From Microbispora siamensis (GTDB lineage Bacteria; Actinomycetota; Actinomycetes; Streptosporangiales; Streptosporangiaceae), in contig NZ_BOOF01000039.1 in NCBI RefSeq assembly GCF_016863095.1, forward strand, positions 1 to 64,000: a stretch of 64,000 nt of DNA, written 5' to 3'. Below, one piece after another: positions 31,791 to 40,268 of the stretch. Below the pieces are notes generated by a model. That model saw only the letters and a list, made by a program, of their open reading frames with translations. It did no database searches and was not told the origin of the DNA. Position numbers and translations under genes: made by a program. Numbering within the stretch: position 1 is the stretch's first letter; each line of letters opens with the position of its first letter.

Positions 31791-32717
31791 ATGGACGGCG
31801 ACTCGCTCTACTCGATCGGTGAGCTGGCACGGCGGACCGGACTGACGGTCAAGGCCATCCGGTTCTACTCCGACTGCGGGATCGTGCCGCCCACCGGCCG
31901 CAGCCCGGCCGGCTACCGCCTGTACGACACCGACGCCGCCGCCCGGCTGGACCTCGTACGGACGCTGCGCGACCTGGGGATCGGCCTTCCCACGATCCGC
32001 GAAGTCCTGGACCGGGAGGCCACGCTCGCTCAGGTCGCGGCGGCGCACGCCGAGGCGCTGGCGACGCAGATCCGGGTGCTGCGCCTGCGGCGCGCGGTGG
32101 CGACCGCGGTGGCACGGCGCGGCTCCACCCCCGAGGAGATGGATCTCATGCACAGACTTGCCAGGCTTTCCGAGGACGAGCGCCGGCGGCTGGTCGACGG
32201 CTTCCTCGACGCCGCCTTCGACGGCCTGGACGCCGACCTGACGGGAATCAGGCGCACGATGACTCCCGAGTTGCCCGACGATCCCGGGGACGAGCAGGTC
32301 GAGGCGTGGGTCGAGCTGGCCGAGCTGGCCGCCGACCCGGAGTTCGGGGCGCTCATGCGGCGCGTCGCCGAGCAGCACCTGGCCGACCGCGTCCGGGGAG
32401 ACGGCCCGCGCCCGGACGCGGTGGCGTTGGTCCGCGACCACGTCGCCCCCGCGCTCGCCGCGGGCGTCGACAGCGCCTCACCCCAGGCCGACGCGATCGT
32501 CGCCGCCGTGACCGCACGGTACGCCGACCTGGTCGGCCACCCGGACGACGCCGCCCTTCGGCACCGGCTGCTCACCCTGCTGGAGACCGCGAACGACCCG
32601 CGCAGGGAGTCGTACTTCCGGCTGCTCGCGGTGGTCAACGGCTGGCCGCCCCCGGACCCGCTGACCCCGGCCCTCACCTGGTTCGCCGACGCGCTGAGAA
32701 CCCGTTCGGACCGATGA
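31791..32717 (+). CDS. MerR-family regulator with a large C-terminal effector domain
   Basis: 308 residues. The N-terminal MerR winged helix is YSIGELARRTGLTVKAIRFY, then SPAGYRLYDTDAAARLDLVR. A dimerising coiled coil follows (about residues 78-110), and then an unusually long helical domain of about 190 residues with the pattern seen in regulators that bind organic ligands rather than metals. No metal-binding Cys cluster is seen. Its stop overlaps the next start by 4 bp, so the downstream protein is co-translated and possibly functionally linked. Confidence 0.9.
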   Translation: MDGDSLYSIGELARRTGLTVKAIRFYSDCGIVPPTGRSPAGYRLYDTDAAARLDLVRTLRDLGIGLPTIREVLDREATLAQVAAAHAEALATQIRVLRLRRAVATAVARRGSTPEEMDLMHRLARLSEDERRRLVDGFLDAAFDGLDADLTGIRRTMTPELPDDPGDEQVEAWVELAELAADPEFGALMRRVAEQHLADRVRGDGPRPDAVALVRDHVAPALAAGVDSASPQADAIVAAVTARYADLVGHPDDAALRHRLLTLLETANDPRRESYFRLLAVVNGWPPPDPLTPALTWFADALRTRSDR

Positions 32718-33433
32718 GGAGCATTCTGTCGGCGCCTTCTGGCACGATCACGCCGACAGATCTTCCGCCTGCTCCGGAGCGTCCCTTGAACGACGACCGC
32801 CCTGCCCCCGCTGAGATCTTCTCTCACTACCGGAAGCTGCTGCGGGAGGAACCGTGGCTGGAGGTGGCGATGTGCTGGACGGTCGTCGTCCCGCACGACC
32901 ACCGGCCGTTCTCCGTCGCCGACATCGGATTTCGGGTGAGCGGCGGGACCCGGCACGAGGTGCACGAGGCCGCGCCGTTGGAAGCGCTTCCCTACGACGA
33001 CGGGGTCCATCCGATGGCGGTGGAACCGGCCGGATCGGCCGTGATGCTGTTCGAGAACAACGGGTTCCTGGGCAGCCTGCCCGAAGTCCTGCGGCGGCTC
33101 AGCCGCGACGGCCGGGTGTGCAGCGTCTACTGGAACGTCGAGGGCGACAACAGGCTGAGCTACGCGGCCGACGGCCGGGTGCTGGTCGGCCTCGACGCGA
33201 TGTTCTGGGATGAATGGGCCGGCGCCGACTTCGCGGTGCTGGAGCCCGAACTGCGTGCCATGACCGAGCTGCTCTCCGGGGACGAGGACGACTGGCAGGC
33301 CGCCGCGATGACCGTGGTGGAGCTGGTGACCGGAGTGCGGCTCACCGGCGAATGGTTGTCCGGCGCGCATCCCTACCTCACCTTCCAGTGGCCCGTCGCG
33401 GTGGAGGCGGCGGGCCCCGGCACGGGTGCCTGA
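32714..33433 (+). CDS. Uncharacterised soluble protein, DUF6461-like
   Basis: 239 residues from ATG 32714, overlapping the MerR stop by ATGA; a TTG at 32787 would give a shorter form lacking the low-complexity head. There is no signal or membrane segment. A segment reading VMLFENNGFLGSLPEVLRRL, then VCSVYWNVEGDNRLSYAADG and a tryptophan-rich tail recalls DUF6461-type actinobacterial proteins (family assignment from memory). These have no known activity. It could be a ligand-binding or immunity-type protein. Coupling to the MerR gene is the only functional clue. Confidence 0.6.
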   Translation: MRSILSAPSGTITPTDLPPAPERPLNDDRPAPAEIFSHYRKLLREEPWLEVAMCWTVVVPHDHRPFSVADIGFRVSGGTRHEVHEAAPLEALPYDDGVHPMAVEPAGSAVMLFENNGFLGSLPEVLRRLSRDGRVCSVYWNVEGDNRLSYAADGRVLVGLDAMFWDEWAGADFAVLEPELRAMTELLSGDEDDWQAAAMTVVELVTGVRLTGEWLSGAHPYLTFQWPVAVEAAGPGTGA

Positions 33434-33450
33434 ATCAGGGACACGACGCC

Positions 33451-33465
33451 GTGAGGCGGCCTCAC
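33451..33465. terminator. Short hairpin between convergent genes
   Basis: GTGAGG-CGG-CCTCAC forms a 6-bp stem with a 3-base loop in the 28-base gap between the DUF6461-like gene and the oxidase gene, overlapping the latter's stop codon. It is probably a shared terminator. Confidence 0.45.
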
Positions 33466-34613
33466 ACGCGGAGCAGCGCCTCGGGCGTGAGGTCCTTGAG
33501 GGTGGGGTATCCGTCGACGGCCATGATGAGGTCCGCTTCGGCCAGTATCGAGCGCAGCACGTGCACGACACAGTCGACGCCGCCGACCGCCAGCGCGTAC
33601 GCGTACGGACGACCGATCCCCACCGCGGTCGCGCCCAACGCCAGCGCCTTGATGACGTCGGCGCCGCTGCGCACACCCGAGTCGAACAGGACCGGCAGCC
33701 CGTCGGCGGCCTCGAGCACGGCGGGCAGGCACTCCAGGGCGGGCAGTCCTCCGTTGGCCTGCCGTCCCCTGTGGTTGGAACAGTAGACGGCGTCCGCACC
33801 GTGGTCCTTGGCGCGACGGACGTCCTCGGGATGGCAGATGCCCTTGAGCATCAGTGGCAGCCTGGTCTGCGACCGTAGCCAGTCCAGGTCGTCCCATCTG
33901 AACGGGCCACCGAAGATCGGCAACCTGCGCACCGCCGCCTCGGTGGCGTCCTCGCCGGGGCGCAGTCCCTTCCGGAACACCGGATCGCTGGTGTAATTGC
34001 TCAGGCATCCGCTGGGCACCTGTGGATAGTTGGAGCCGCGCAGGTCCCGGGGCCGCCAGCCGGTGACCCAGGTGTCGAGGGTGACGGCGATGCCCTTGAA
34101 GCCCGCCGCCTCGGCGCGGTGCACCAGGCTCGCGGCCAGGTCCCGATCCGGCGGTGTGTAGAGCTGGAAGAAGCCGGGCGTGTCGCCGAGCGCAGGGGCC
34201 ACATCCTCCATCGGATCCGCGGAGAGGGTCGCCGCGAAGAACGGAACGTGCGTGCGAGCGGAGGCCCGCGCGCACGCGAGGTCGCCGTGGCCGTCCTGGG
34301 CGCACACCCCGATCACCCCGATGGGCGCCATGAACACCGGCGTGGGCAGCTTGATCCCGAACAACTCGATCGACATGTCGCGCTCGGCGGGGGCGACCAG
34401 CATGCGCGGATACAGGCCCCAGTGCGTGAACGCCTCGCAGTTGGCCCGCTGGGTGTGCTCGTCGCCCGCGCCGCCGGCCACGTATCCCCAGACCTTCGGC
34501 CGCATCGCGGCCGACGCCCGCTCTTCGAGCTCCGCGAAGGTCATCGGATACGGCGGCTGATGACCGGTCTGTCCCTGGGCGTACAGCTCGTCCTGGTACT
34601 TCGCGAAATTCAT
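33462..34613 (-). CDS. FMN-dependent alpha-hydroxy-acid oxidase (lactate 2-monooxygenase-like)
   Basis: 383 residues, a TIM-barrel flavoenzyme. It has the long YVAGGAGDEHTQRAN N-terminal motif, PTPVFMAPIGVIG, FFQLYTPPDRDL and the active-site loop YCSNHRGRQANGG, then LFDSGVRSGADVIKALALGA for FMN phosphate binding. The catalytic His is present, but the residue after it is Arg where most family members have Gly (SNHGGR). Overall similarity is closest to lactate 2-monooxygenase-type proteins, which convert L-lactate to acetate, CO2 and water. Other 2-hydroxy acids are possible. The gene is monocistronic. Confidence 0.9.
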   Translation of the reverse strand: MNFAKYQDELYAQGQTGHQPPYPMTFAELEERASAAMRPKVWGYVAGGAGDEHTQRANCEAFTHWGLYPRMLVAPAERDMSIELFGIKLPTPVFMAPIGVIGVCAQDGHGDLACARASARTHVPFFAATLSADPMEDVAPALGDTPGFFQLYTPPDRDLAASLVHRAEAAGFKGIAVTLDTWVTGWRPRDLRGSNYPQVPSGCLSNYTSDPVFRKGLRPGEDATEAAVRRLPIFGGPFRWDDLDWLRSQTRLPLMLKGICHPEDVRRAKDHGADAVYCSNHRGRQANGGLPALECLPAVLEAADGLPVLFDSGVRSGADVIKALALGATAVGIGRPYAYALAVGGVDCVVHVLRSILAEADLIMAVDGYPTLKDLTPEALLRV

Positions 34614-34723
34614 ACGTGCGCGTTACCCCGGGCGGGGTGCACTACCCGAGCCGGGCGGCCAAGCGACGGCCAAGTGTGCGGAAAAGAGCGAGGCCGCCGT
34701 GACCGAACATCGGTGGCCGGACC

Positions 34724-35671
34724 TCACCCGACGCGGACGATGCTCTTGCCGCGGGTCACTCCGCCGGCCAGGTCCGCTATCGCCTGCCCCACGTCGGCGA
34801 GGGTGTATTCGGCGGTGACATCGAGGCGGACCGACCCGCCGGCGATCAGGGCCATGGCGCGAGCGGCGCTGGCGGCCAGCTTCTGCGGGCGGGTCTGGCC
34901 GGCCAGGTTGCTGTTGTAGGTCATCAGCGACTGGCCGTGCGCCAGCAGATCGTTGGCCGACACGGTGACCTCCTCGAAGGAGGCGATGTTGCCGTAGACC
35001 ACGATCCGGCCGTGCGGCGCCAGGCGTCCCAGGTTCGCGACCCGCGTGGCGCCGCCGATCGGATCGAGGATCACGTCGAACGTCTCGTCACCGAGGGCGT
35101 CAGGAAACCGATCGCGTACGAACACCTCGTGATAGCCGAACCCGCGCGCGTAATCGACCCGACCGGCGTTGCCGACCACTCCGACGATCCGGTCCGCGCC
35201 CGCGGCGGCGGCGAACTGCCCGGCCAGGGAGCCCACGCCGCCGGCGGCGGCATGGATCAGCACACTGTCCCCGCGCGATAGCCCGGCGACGGTGTTGATC
35301 AGATCGTAGGCGGTCGGCGCGACCCATCCGAAAGCGGCGGCATCACGGATTCCGACCCCGGCGGCGTTGATCGCGAGCACCGCCGGCGCGGTCGCGACCT
35401 CGGCGTAACCGCCCCCGCCGATCAGCGCGGTCACCTGCTCGCCGATGCGGGCCTCGTCGACGCCCTCCCCCACGGCGACGATCTCTCCCGCCGCCTCGAA
35501 GCCGGGCACGAACGGACGCGGAATCGGGAAATGCCCCGCACGCACCAGCACGTCGCCGTACTGCACCCCGGCGTAGGCGACCCTGATCGCGACCTCACCC
35601 GGCCCCGCCACCGGCTCGGCCCTCTCCGAGACCCGGAGCTGGTCGTCAGCGCCCAGAACAACAGCCTTCAT
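34724..35671 (-). CDS. Quinone oxidoreductase-like zinc-independent MDR protein
   Basis: 315 residues from ATG 35671 (MKAVVLGADD). An ATG at 35680 adds three residues, and the same AGGAGG site serves both. The GroES-like N-terminal half has PGEVAIRVAYAGVQYGDVLVR and VPGFEAAGEIVAVGEGV. The Rossmann half has VLIHAAAGGVGSLAGQFAAA, the quinone oxidoreductase signature. The zinc-ligand cysteines of true alcohol dehydrogenases are absent. It would reduce quinones or enones with NADPH. It is divergent from a MarR regulator with a perfect palindrome between them, a classic quinone- or electrophile-sensing pair. Confidence 0.9.
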   Translation of the reverse strand: MKAVVLGADDQLRVSERAEPVAGPGEVAIRVAYAGVQYGDVLVRAGHFPIPRPFVPGFEAAGEIVAVGEGVDEARIGEQVTALIGGGGYAEVATAPAVLAINAAGVGIRDAAAFGWVAPTAYDLINTVAGLSRGDSVLIHAAAGGVGSLAGQFAAAAGADRIVGVVGNAGRVDYARGFGYHEVFVRDRFPDALGDETFDVILDPIGGATRVANLGRLAPHGRIVVYGNIASFEEVTVSANDLLAHGQSLMTYNSNLAGQTRPQKLAASAARAMALIAGGSVRLDVTAEYTLADVGQAIADLAGGVTRGKSIVRVG

Positions 35672-35694
35672 GGCATGCAACCTCCTGTGTCGAC

Positions 35695-35738
35695 TCAGTA
35701 TCCTGATACTGAAGAATCTAAGAAGTATCAGGATCCTG
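35695..35738. promoter_or_regulatory. Double palindromic operator between quinone oxidoreductase and marR
   Basis: TCAGTATC-CT-GATACTGA (35695-35712) is a perfect 18-bp palindrome. A second related element, AGTATCAGGATCCTG with the inner dyad CAGGATCCTG (35729-35738), follows 16 bases on. Both share the AGTATC half-site. The local AT-rich sequence contrasts sharply with the flanking genes. Confidence 0.8.
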
Positions 35739-35760
35739 TGTCAACTTAGGGAGTTGTGAC

Positions 35761-36213
35761 ATGCCCGAAGTGCCGGTAGAGGAGTACGTGTGCACCCGCA
35801 TCCGCCGCGCCGAGCAGGCGCTCATGGCCCACCACGAAGGGGTGCTGCGCGGTTACGGGCTGACCATGACCCAGTACACGGTGCTGCTGACCCTGTCTCG
35901 CGACGACGGCATGTCAGGTGCTCAACTGGCCCGTGCGTGCGGAGTGACCCAGCAGAGCATGGCCACTGTCTTGACCGGGATGCAGAACAAAGGGCTCATC
36001 GACCGGCAGCCGTCCCCTGTGCACGCCAAAGTCCTGATCGCCACCCTCACCCCGGACGGCCGTGACCTGCTCGACCGCGCCTACCAGGAGGTCATCGTGC
36101 TCGAGCGCGCCCTGACCGACCGATTCACCCCCGACGAGCACAGGCTGTTCTGCGAATTCCTCGACCGCGCCACCGCCACCCTCGTCGAACAGACACCCGC
36201 CCACACCCGCTGA
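35761..36213 (+). CDS. MarR-family regulator
   Basis: 150 residues. The winged helix is MTQYTVLLTLSRDDGMSGAQ, then CGVTQQSMATVLTGMQNKGL with the wing around PVHAKVLIATLTPDG. A single Cys in the recognition region (ACGVTQQ) and another near the C-terminus (LFCEF) make redox or electrophile sensing possible, as in some MarR-type quinone sensors (inference). It is divergent from the quinone oxidoreductase gene, which it probably represses together with itself through the adjacent palindromes. Confidence 0.9.
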   Translation: MPEVPVEEYVCTRIRRAEQALMAHHEGVLRGYGLTMTQYTVLLTLSRDDGMSGAQLARACGVTQQSMATVLTGMQNKGLIDRQPSPVHAKVLIATLTPDGRDLLDRAYQEVIVLERALTDRFTPDEHRLFCEFLDRATATLVEQTPAHTR

Positions 36214-36221
36214 GACGGACG

Positions 36222-36265
36222 TCGGGCCCGCCCGCGGCTCGGCGGAGGCACGCAGACGGGCCCGA
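36222..36265. terminator. Hairpin between marR and the heptose cluster
   Basis: TCGGGCCCG (36222-36230) pairs with CGGGCCCGA (36257-36265) around a 26-base loop, in the 65-base gap between converging genes. It can act for both strands. Confidence 0.6.
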
Positions 36266-36278
36266 TGGACGGCGAGGG

Positions 36279-37238
36279 TCAGGAGGCGACGGAGTAGGAG
36301 GTGAGCTCCTTCTCGAACCAGTCGATCGTGCGGCGCAGGCCGGTGACGGGGTCGACGCGCGGACGCCAGCCGAGCCGCTCCTCGGCGAGCGAGGTGTCGG
36401 GACGGCGGACGGCGGGGTCGTCGACCGGCCGCTCGACGAACCGGATCGGGGAGGACGAGCCCGCCAGGTCGCGGATCGTCTCCGCCAGCTCCGCCATCGA
36501 CATCTCGGCCGGGTTGCCGATGTTCACCGGCCCGGCGAAGTCGCTTTCGGCCAGCGCGAGCACGCCGTCGATCGTGTCGTCCACGTAGCAGATCGACCGT
36601 GTCTGGCTGCCGTCGCCGGTCACGGTGATCGGTTCACCGAGCAGCGCCTGACGGATGAACGTGGGGATCGCCCGGCCATCGTGGGGCCGCATCCGCGGGC
36701 CGTACGTGTTGAAGATCCGCACGATCCCGGTGTCGGCGCCCCGCGAGTTGCGGTAGGCCGTGGTCAGCGACTCGGCGAATCGCTTGGCCTCGTCGTACAC
36801 GCTGCGCGGCCCGACCGGGTTGACGTTGCCCCAGTACGTCTCCTTCTGCGGGTGTTCCAGCGGATCGCCGTACACCTCACTGGTGGAGGCGAGGACGAAC
36901 CGCGCGCCCTTCTCGGCGGCGAGCCCGAGGGCGTGCAGCGTCCCCATGCTGCCGACCTTCAGCGTCTCGATCGGATGACGCAGGTAGTCGGCGGGGGACG
37001 CGGCCGAGGCGAAGTGCAGCACCAGGTCGACCTGGCCCGGCACGTGGACGAACCCGGTGAGGTCGCATTCCACGAGCCGGAACGCCGGCCGCCCGATCAG
37101 ATGCTCCACGTTGCGCGGCGACCCGGTGAGGAAGTTGTCCAGACAGACGACCGCCGCACCGCGCGCCACCAACCGCTCACACAGGTAGGAGCCGAGGAAC
37201 CCGGCTCCCCCGGTGACCACGACACGGGACCCCTTCAC
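36279..37238 (-). CDS. UDP-glucuronate decarboxylase-like NAD-dependent sugar nucleotide enzyme
   Basis: 319 residues from GTG 37238, which overlaps the upstream stop as GTGA. It is an extended SDR. NAD binds at VVVTGGAGFLGSYLCERL, the catalytic Thr/Ser and Tyr-Lys are in LASTSEVYGDP and SVYDEAKRFAE, and YWGNVNPVGPRS is diagnostic of UDP-xylose synthase (UXS) proteins. It would make UDP-xylose from UDP-glucuronate, though a related sugar-nucleotide change cannot be excluded. It is the last gene of the nine-gene minus-strand heptose/glycosyl cluster and may supply a pentose donor. Confidence 0.85.
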   Translation of the reverse strand: MKGSRVVVTGGAGFLGSYLCERLVARGAAVVCLDNFLTGSPRNVEHLIGRPAFRLVECDLTGFVHVPGQVDLVLHFASAASPADYLRHPIETLKVGSMGTLHALGLAAEKGARFVLASTSEVYGDPLEHPQKETYWGNVNPVGPRSVYDEAKRFAESLTTAYRNSRGADTGIVRIFNTYGPRMRPHDGRAIPTFIRQALLGEPITVTGDGSQTRSICYVDDTIDGVLALAESDFAGPVNIGNPAEMSMAELAETIRDLAGSSSPIRFVERPVDDPAVRRPDTSLAEERLGWRPRVDPVTGLRRTIDWFEKELTSYSVAS

Positions 37239-38182
37239 CGCACTCCCACTCCTCGCAACCTCCTGACCGCGTCGAGCACCTCGGGCACTCCGATCTCCAG
37301 CAGCCCCTCCGACGGCCGGTCGCCGTGCGGATCGCCCCTGCGCCCGGCCCACAGCGCGATGTGCGGGCGGCCCGGCGGCGGCCCCCACAGCGCGGGCGGC
37401 ACCGGGCCGTACAGGATGACCGAGGGCGTGCCGACGGCGGTGGCCAGGTGCGACATGCCCGTGTCGCCGCAGACGACGAGCGCCGCGTGCGCCGTCAGCG
37501 CGGCGAGCTCGGGCAGGTTCGTACGGCCGGCCAGCACGGACTCCTCCGGCAAGCCGGCGAGCGCGGCCACGTGCCGGGCGAGCGCGATCTCGGTCACGCC
37601 GCCGGTGACGACGATCCGGTGGCCCTGCCCGGCCAGTTCGGCCGCCACCTGGGCGAAGCGGTCCGGCGGCCACTGCCGCGCCCGGAACGCCGCTCCCGGA
37701 TGGATGATCACCTCGCCGCCGGCGAGCGGGCTCGGCCCAGGGTCGCCCAGCGCGAGGTCCTCCGGGTCGGCCGGGATGCCGTACCACTCCAGCAGCGAGC
37801 ACCACCGCCGCCTCTCGTGCGTCTCCGGCTCCCAGGGCGGCCCGTCCGGGCCCGGCACCAGGTGGTGGGCGTGCGTGAGCAGGCGGCCCGGCCGTGTGCG
37901 GCGCAGCGCCTGGATGCTCTCCGGGCCGCTGCCGTGCAGGTTGACCGCGACGTCCGGCGACTCGTACGGCACCGGCCCCGGGCCGGACACGTCGAGCAGC
38001 TCGTCGATGCCGCCGATCAGCGGCAGCAGCCCGCCGAGGTAGGCCGGGGTGGCCAGCACGAAGTGGTGCTCCGGGTGCGCCCGCCGCAGCGCCCGCAACG
38101 CGGGCACCGACGTCAGCAGATCGCCGAGCCCGAGCCCGCGCAGGGCGAGCAGCACCGGTCTTTGCGGATCTTCTAGGGCCAT
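37235..38182 (-). CDS. Glycosyltransferase family 9 (heptosyltransferase-like)
   Basis: 315 residues from ATG 38182. The N-terminal Rossmann motif is LLALRGLGLGDLLTSVPALR. The donor-binding half has VIIHPGAAFRARQWPPDRFA and VVCGDTGMSHLATAVGTPSV, as in ADP-heptose:LPS heptosyltransferases. In a Gram-positive there is no LPS core, so the acceptor must be another glycan or an aglycone. The gene overlaps the upstream SDR gene by 10 bp and the downstream decarboxylase gene by 4 bp. It is one of two GT9 genes in the cluster, in keeping with local production of an ADP-heptose donor. Confidence 0.88.
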   Translation of the reverse strand: MALEDPQRPVLLALRGLGLGDLLTSVPALRALRRAHPEHHFVLATPAYLGGLLPLIGGIDELLDVSGPGPVPYESPDVAVNLHGSGPESIQALRRTRPGRLLTHAHHLVPGPDGPPWEPETHERRRWCSLLEWYGIPADPEDLALGDPGPSPLAGGEVIIHPGAAFRARQWPPDRFAQVAAELAGQGHRIVVTGGVTEIALARHVAALAGLPEESVLAGRTNLPELAALTAHAALVVCGDTGMSHLATAVGTPSVILYGPVPPALWGPPPGRPHIALWAGRRGDPHGDRPSEGLLEIGVPEVLDAVRRLRGVGVR

Positions 38183-38853
38183 GACGTCTCCGTGGAGGCG
38201 CACACGACCAGTTCCCTGACCTCACAGCCCTGCGGCTGGCCGAGCGCGAACAGGATCGCCGAGGCGACGTCCTCCGGCTGGTTCAGCCGGGCGTCGGGGC
38301 CGGGCTTGTACTGGTCGGGACGGTCGTTGAAGAAGTTCGTCTGCATGCCGCCGGGGATCAGCAGGGTCACCCCCACCTGCCCCGCCAGTTCGGCCGCCAG
38401 GGCCCGGGTGAAGCCCACCACTCCGAACTTCGAGGCGCAGTAGGCCGTCGCGTCGCTGAGCGCCCGCACCCCGAGCGTGGAGGCGACGGTGACGACCTTG
38501 CCTCCCGACCGGCGCAGGTAGGGCAGGGCCGCCCGGACCACCGCGGCCGTCCCGAGCAGGTTGACCCCGATCACCCGTTCCCACTGCTCGGCGGCCACGT
38601 CCTCCAGCCGGCCGCAGGCGTCGACGCCCGCCGCCGTCACGACGCCGTCGAGCCCGCCCGCCCGGTCGGCGAGCTCGCGCACGGCCTGCTCGGCCTGCTC
38701 GCGGTCGGCCAGGTCGGCCCGCACGTGGTCGAACCCGCCGTCCGGCTCGTTGACGTCGACGACCAGCGGCCGTCCGCCGGCCTTGGCGACCGCCGTTGCG
38801 GTGGCCCGGCCCAGGCCGGACGCGCCACCGGTGATCAATACGTTTCCCACCAT
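38173..38853 (-). CDS. Short-chain dehydrogenase/reductase
   Basis: 226 residues, classical SDR. The cofactor motif is ITGGASGLGRATA, the NAG-like motif VTAAGVDAC, and the catalytic Ser-Tyr-Lys sits in VASTLGVRALSDATAYCASK. PGGMQTNFF follows the active site. It could oxidise, reduce or epimerise a sugar or sugar nucleotide in the heptose pathway. No 6-epimerase (HldD) is seen, so this enzyme and the UXS-like one are the only candidates here for modifying the heptose. A 32-base gap separates it from hldE. Substrate unknown. Confidence 0.85.
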   Translation of the reverse strand: MVGNVLITGGASGLGRATATAVAKAGGRPLVVDVNEPDGGFDHVRADLADREQAEQAVRELADRAGGLDGVVTAAGVDACGRLEDVAAEQWERVIGVNLLGTAAVVRAALPYLRRSGGKVVTVASTLGVRALSDATAYCASKFGVVGFTRALAAELAGQVGVTLLIPGGMQTNFFNDRPDQYKPGPDARLNQPEDVASAILFALGQPQGCEVRELVVCASTETSWP

Positions 38854-38885
38854 TGAGGTGAATCCCTTTCAGTAGGCGGCCGAAG

Positions 38886-40268
38886 TCACGAAGCGGCTCG
38901 GGCGGCGGCGATCAGGCCGGTGGTGGAGTAGCCGGGCACGGTCGGCAGGATGACGACCTCCCCACCGGCCCGGCGTACGGCCTCGGCCTCCGGCATCGAC
39001 CGCTCGTCGTAGTCACCGCCCTTCACCCACACGTCCGGGCACAGGCGCTCGATGACCCGCGACGGCGTGTCCTCGTCGAAGACCGTCACCGCGTCCACGC
39101 AGCCGAGCGCGCGCAGCACCTCGACCCGGTCGCGCTCGCTCACCAACGGCCTGCTCGGTCCCTTGAGACGCCGGATCGAGTCGTCGGAGTTCACGCAGAC
39201 CACCAGGGCGTCGCCTAACGCCCGGGCCCGCCGCAGCAGGCTCACATGCCCGGCGTGCAGCAGGTCGAAACACCCGCCGGTCGCGATCAGGCGGCCCCCC
39301 GCGGCGCGTACGGCGGCGGCCACCTCGAAGGCGGACGCGCCGGGCCCGAACGGCACCGGCGACTCGGCGAGGGGGCGCGGCAGGCGCAGCGCGGCGGCCC
39401 CGCCCTCCTCCACGAACCTGGTGGCCTCGCCGACCGCGCGGGCCACGGCGTCCTCGGTGGACGCGCCGTCCGCCAGGGCGAGCGCCGCCGCCGCGGCGAA
39501 GCGGTCGCCCGCGCCGCAGGCGTCCGTTCCGGCCGCCACGTGCGGGACGGGGACCGGCCCGAACCTGCCGCCGCGGCGGGCCAGCATCGCGCCGCGCTCG
39601 CCCAGCGTGATCGCGACGGCCTCGGCGTCGAGGTCGCGCACCAGCCTGCGGGCGGTGCGCTCCGGCGAGACGTACGGCTCCTCGCACATTCCGCGGGCCT
39701 CGGCCTCGCTGGGCGTGACCAGCGCGCATCCCGGCACGGGCAGCGACCCCCGGGGGTGGGGGTCCCAGACCAAGGGCACGTCGAGCCCGCGCAGCGGCTC
39801 ACGCAGCAGGTCGGCCACGCCGCGCCCGTAGTCGGCGACCAGGACCGCGCTCGCCGAGGCGAGGGCGTCGGCCGCACGGGCGAACGCCGAGGCGGAGGCG
39901 ACCTGGCCGGGCCGCCCCATCGCCCGGCCGTCACCGGTGTCGATCCTGACCAGCGTCTGCCCGCGGGCGCGCACCCGCGTCTTGCGCACGGTCGTGCCGC
40001 GCAGCGGCAGCCGCACGATCTCGACGGAAGGCGACAGCAGGCCCTCGAGGCAGCGGCCGGAGGGATCGTCGCCCATGGCGGTGATCAGGACGACCCGCGT
40101 GCCGTCGCGGGCGGCCAGCAGCGCCGCGAGCCCCGCGCCGCCGGGCCGGTGGTGCTCCGCCTGCTCCTCCACGACGGGGACGGGGGCGTCGGGGCACAGC
40201 CGGTCGGCCGTGCCCTCGACGTCGACGTCGAGCAGGGAGTCTCCGACGATGACGAGTGGTCCGCTCAC
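38886..40268 (-). CDS. hldE: Bifunctional heptose-7-phosphate kinase / heptose-1-phosphate adenylyltransferase
   Basis: 460 residues. Residues 1-305 are a PfkB-type sugar kinase (IVGDSLLDVDVEGTADRLCP near the start, and the catalytic DACGAGDRFAAA region). Residues 320-460 are a cytidylyltransferase-like domain with TGGCFDLLHAGHVSLL, NSDDSIRRLKGPSRP and VKGGDYDERSMPEAE. This two-domain order is that of HldE, which phosphorylates heptose 7-phosphate at C1 and later adds AMP to heptose 1-phosphate. Its ATG overlaps the gmhA stop by 4 bp. Together with GmhA and the divergent GmhB it completes a route from sedoheptulose 7-phosphate to ADP-heptose. Confidence 0.93.
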   Translation of the reverse strand: MSGPLVIVGDSLLDVDVEGTADRLCPDAPVPVVEEQAEHHRPGGAGLAALLAARDGTRVVLITAMGDDPSGRCLEGLLSPSVEIVRLPLRGTTVRKTRVRARGQTLVRIDTGDGRAMGRPGQVASASAFARAADALASASAVLVADYGRGVADLLREPLRGLDVPLVWDPHPRGSLPVPGCALVTPSEAEARGMCEEPYVSPERTARRLVRDLDAEAVAITLGERGAMLARRGGRFGPVPVPHVAAGTDACGAGDRFAAAAALALADGASTEDAVARAVGEATRFVEEGGAAALRLPRPLAESPVPFGPGASAFEVAAAVRAAGGRLIATGGCFDLLHAGHVSLLRRARALGDALVVCVNSDDSIRRLKGPSRPLVSERDRVEVLRALGCVDAVTVFDEDTPSRVIERLCPDVWVKGGDYDERSMPEAEAVRRAGGEVVILPTVPGYSTTGLIAAARAAS

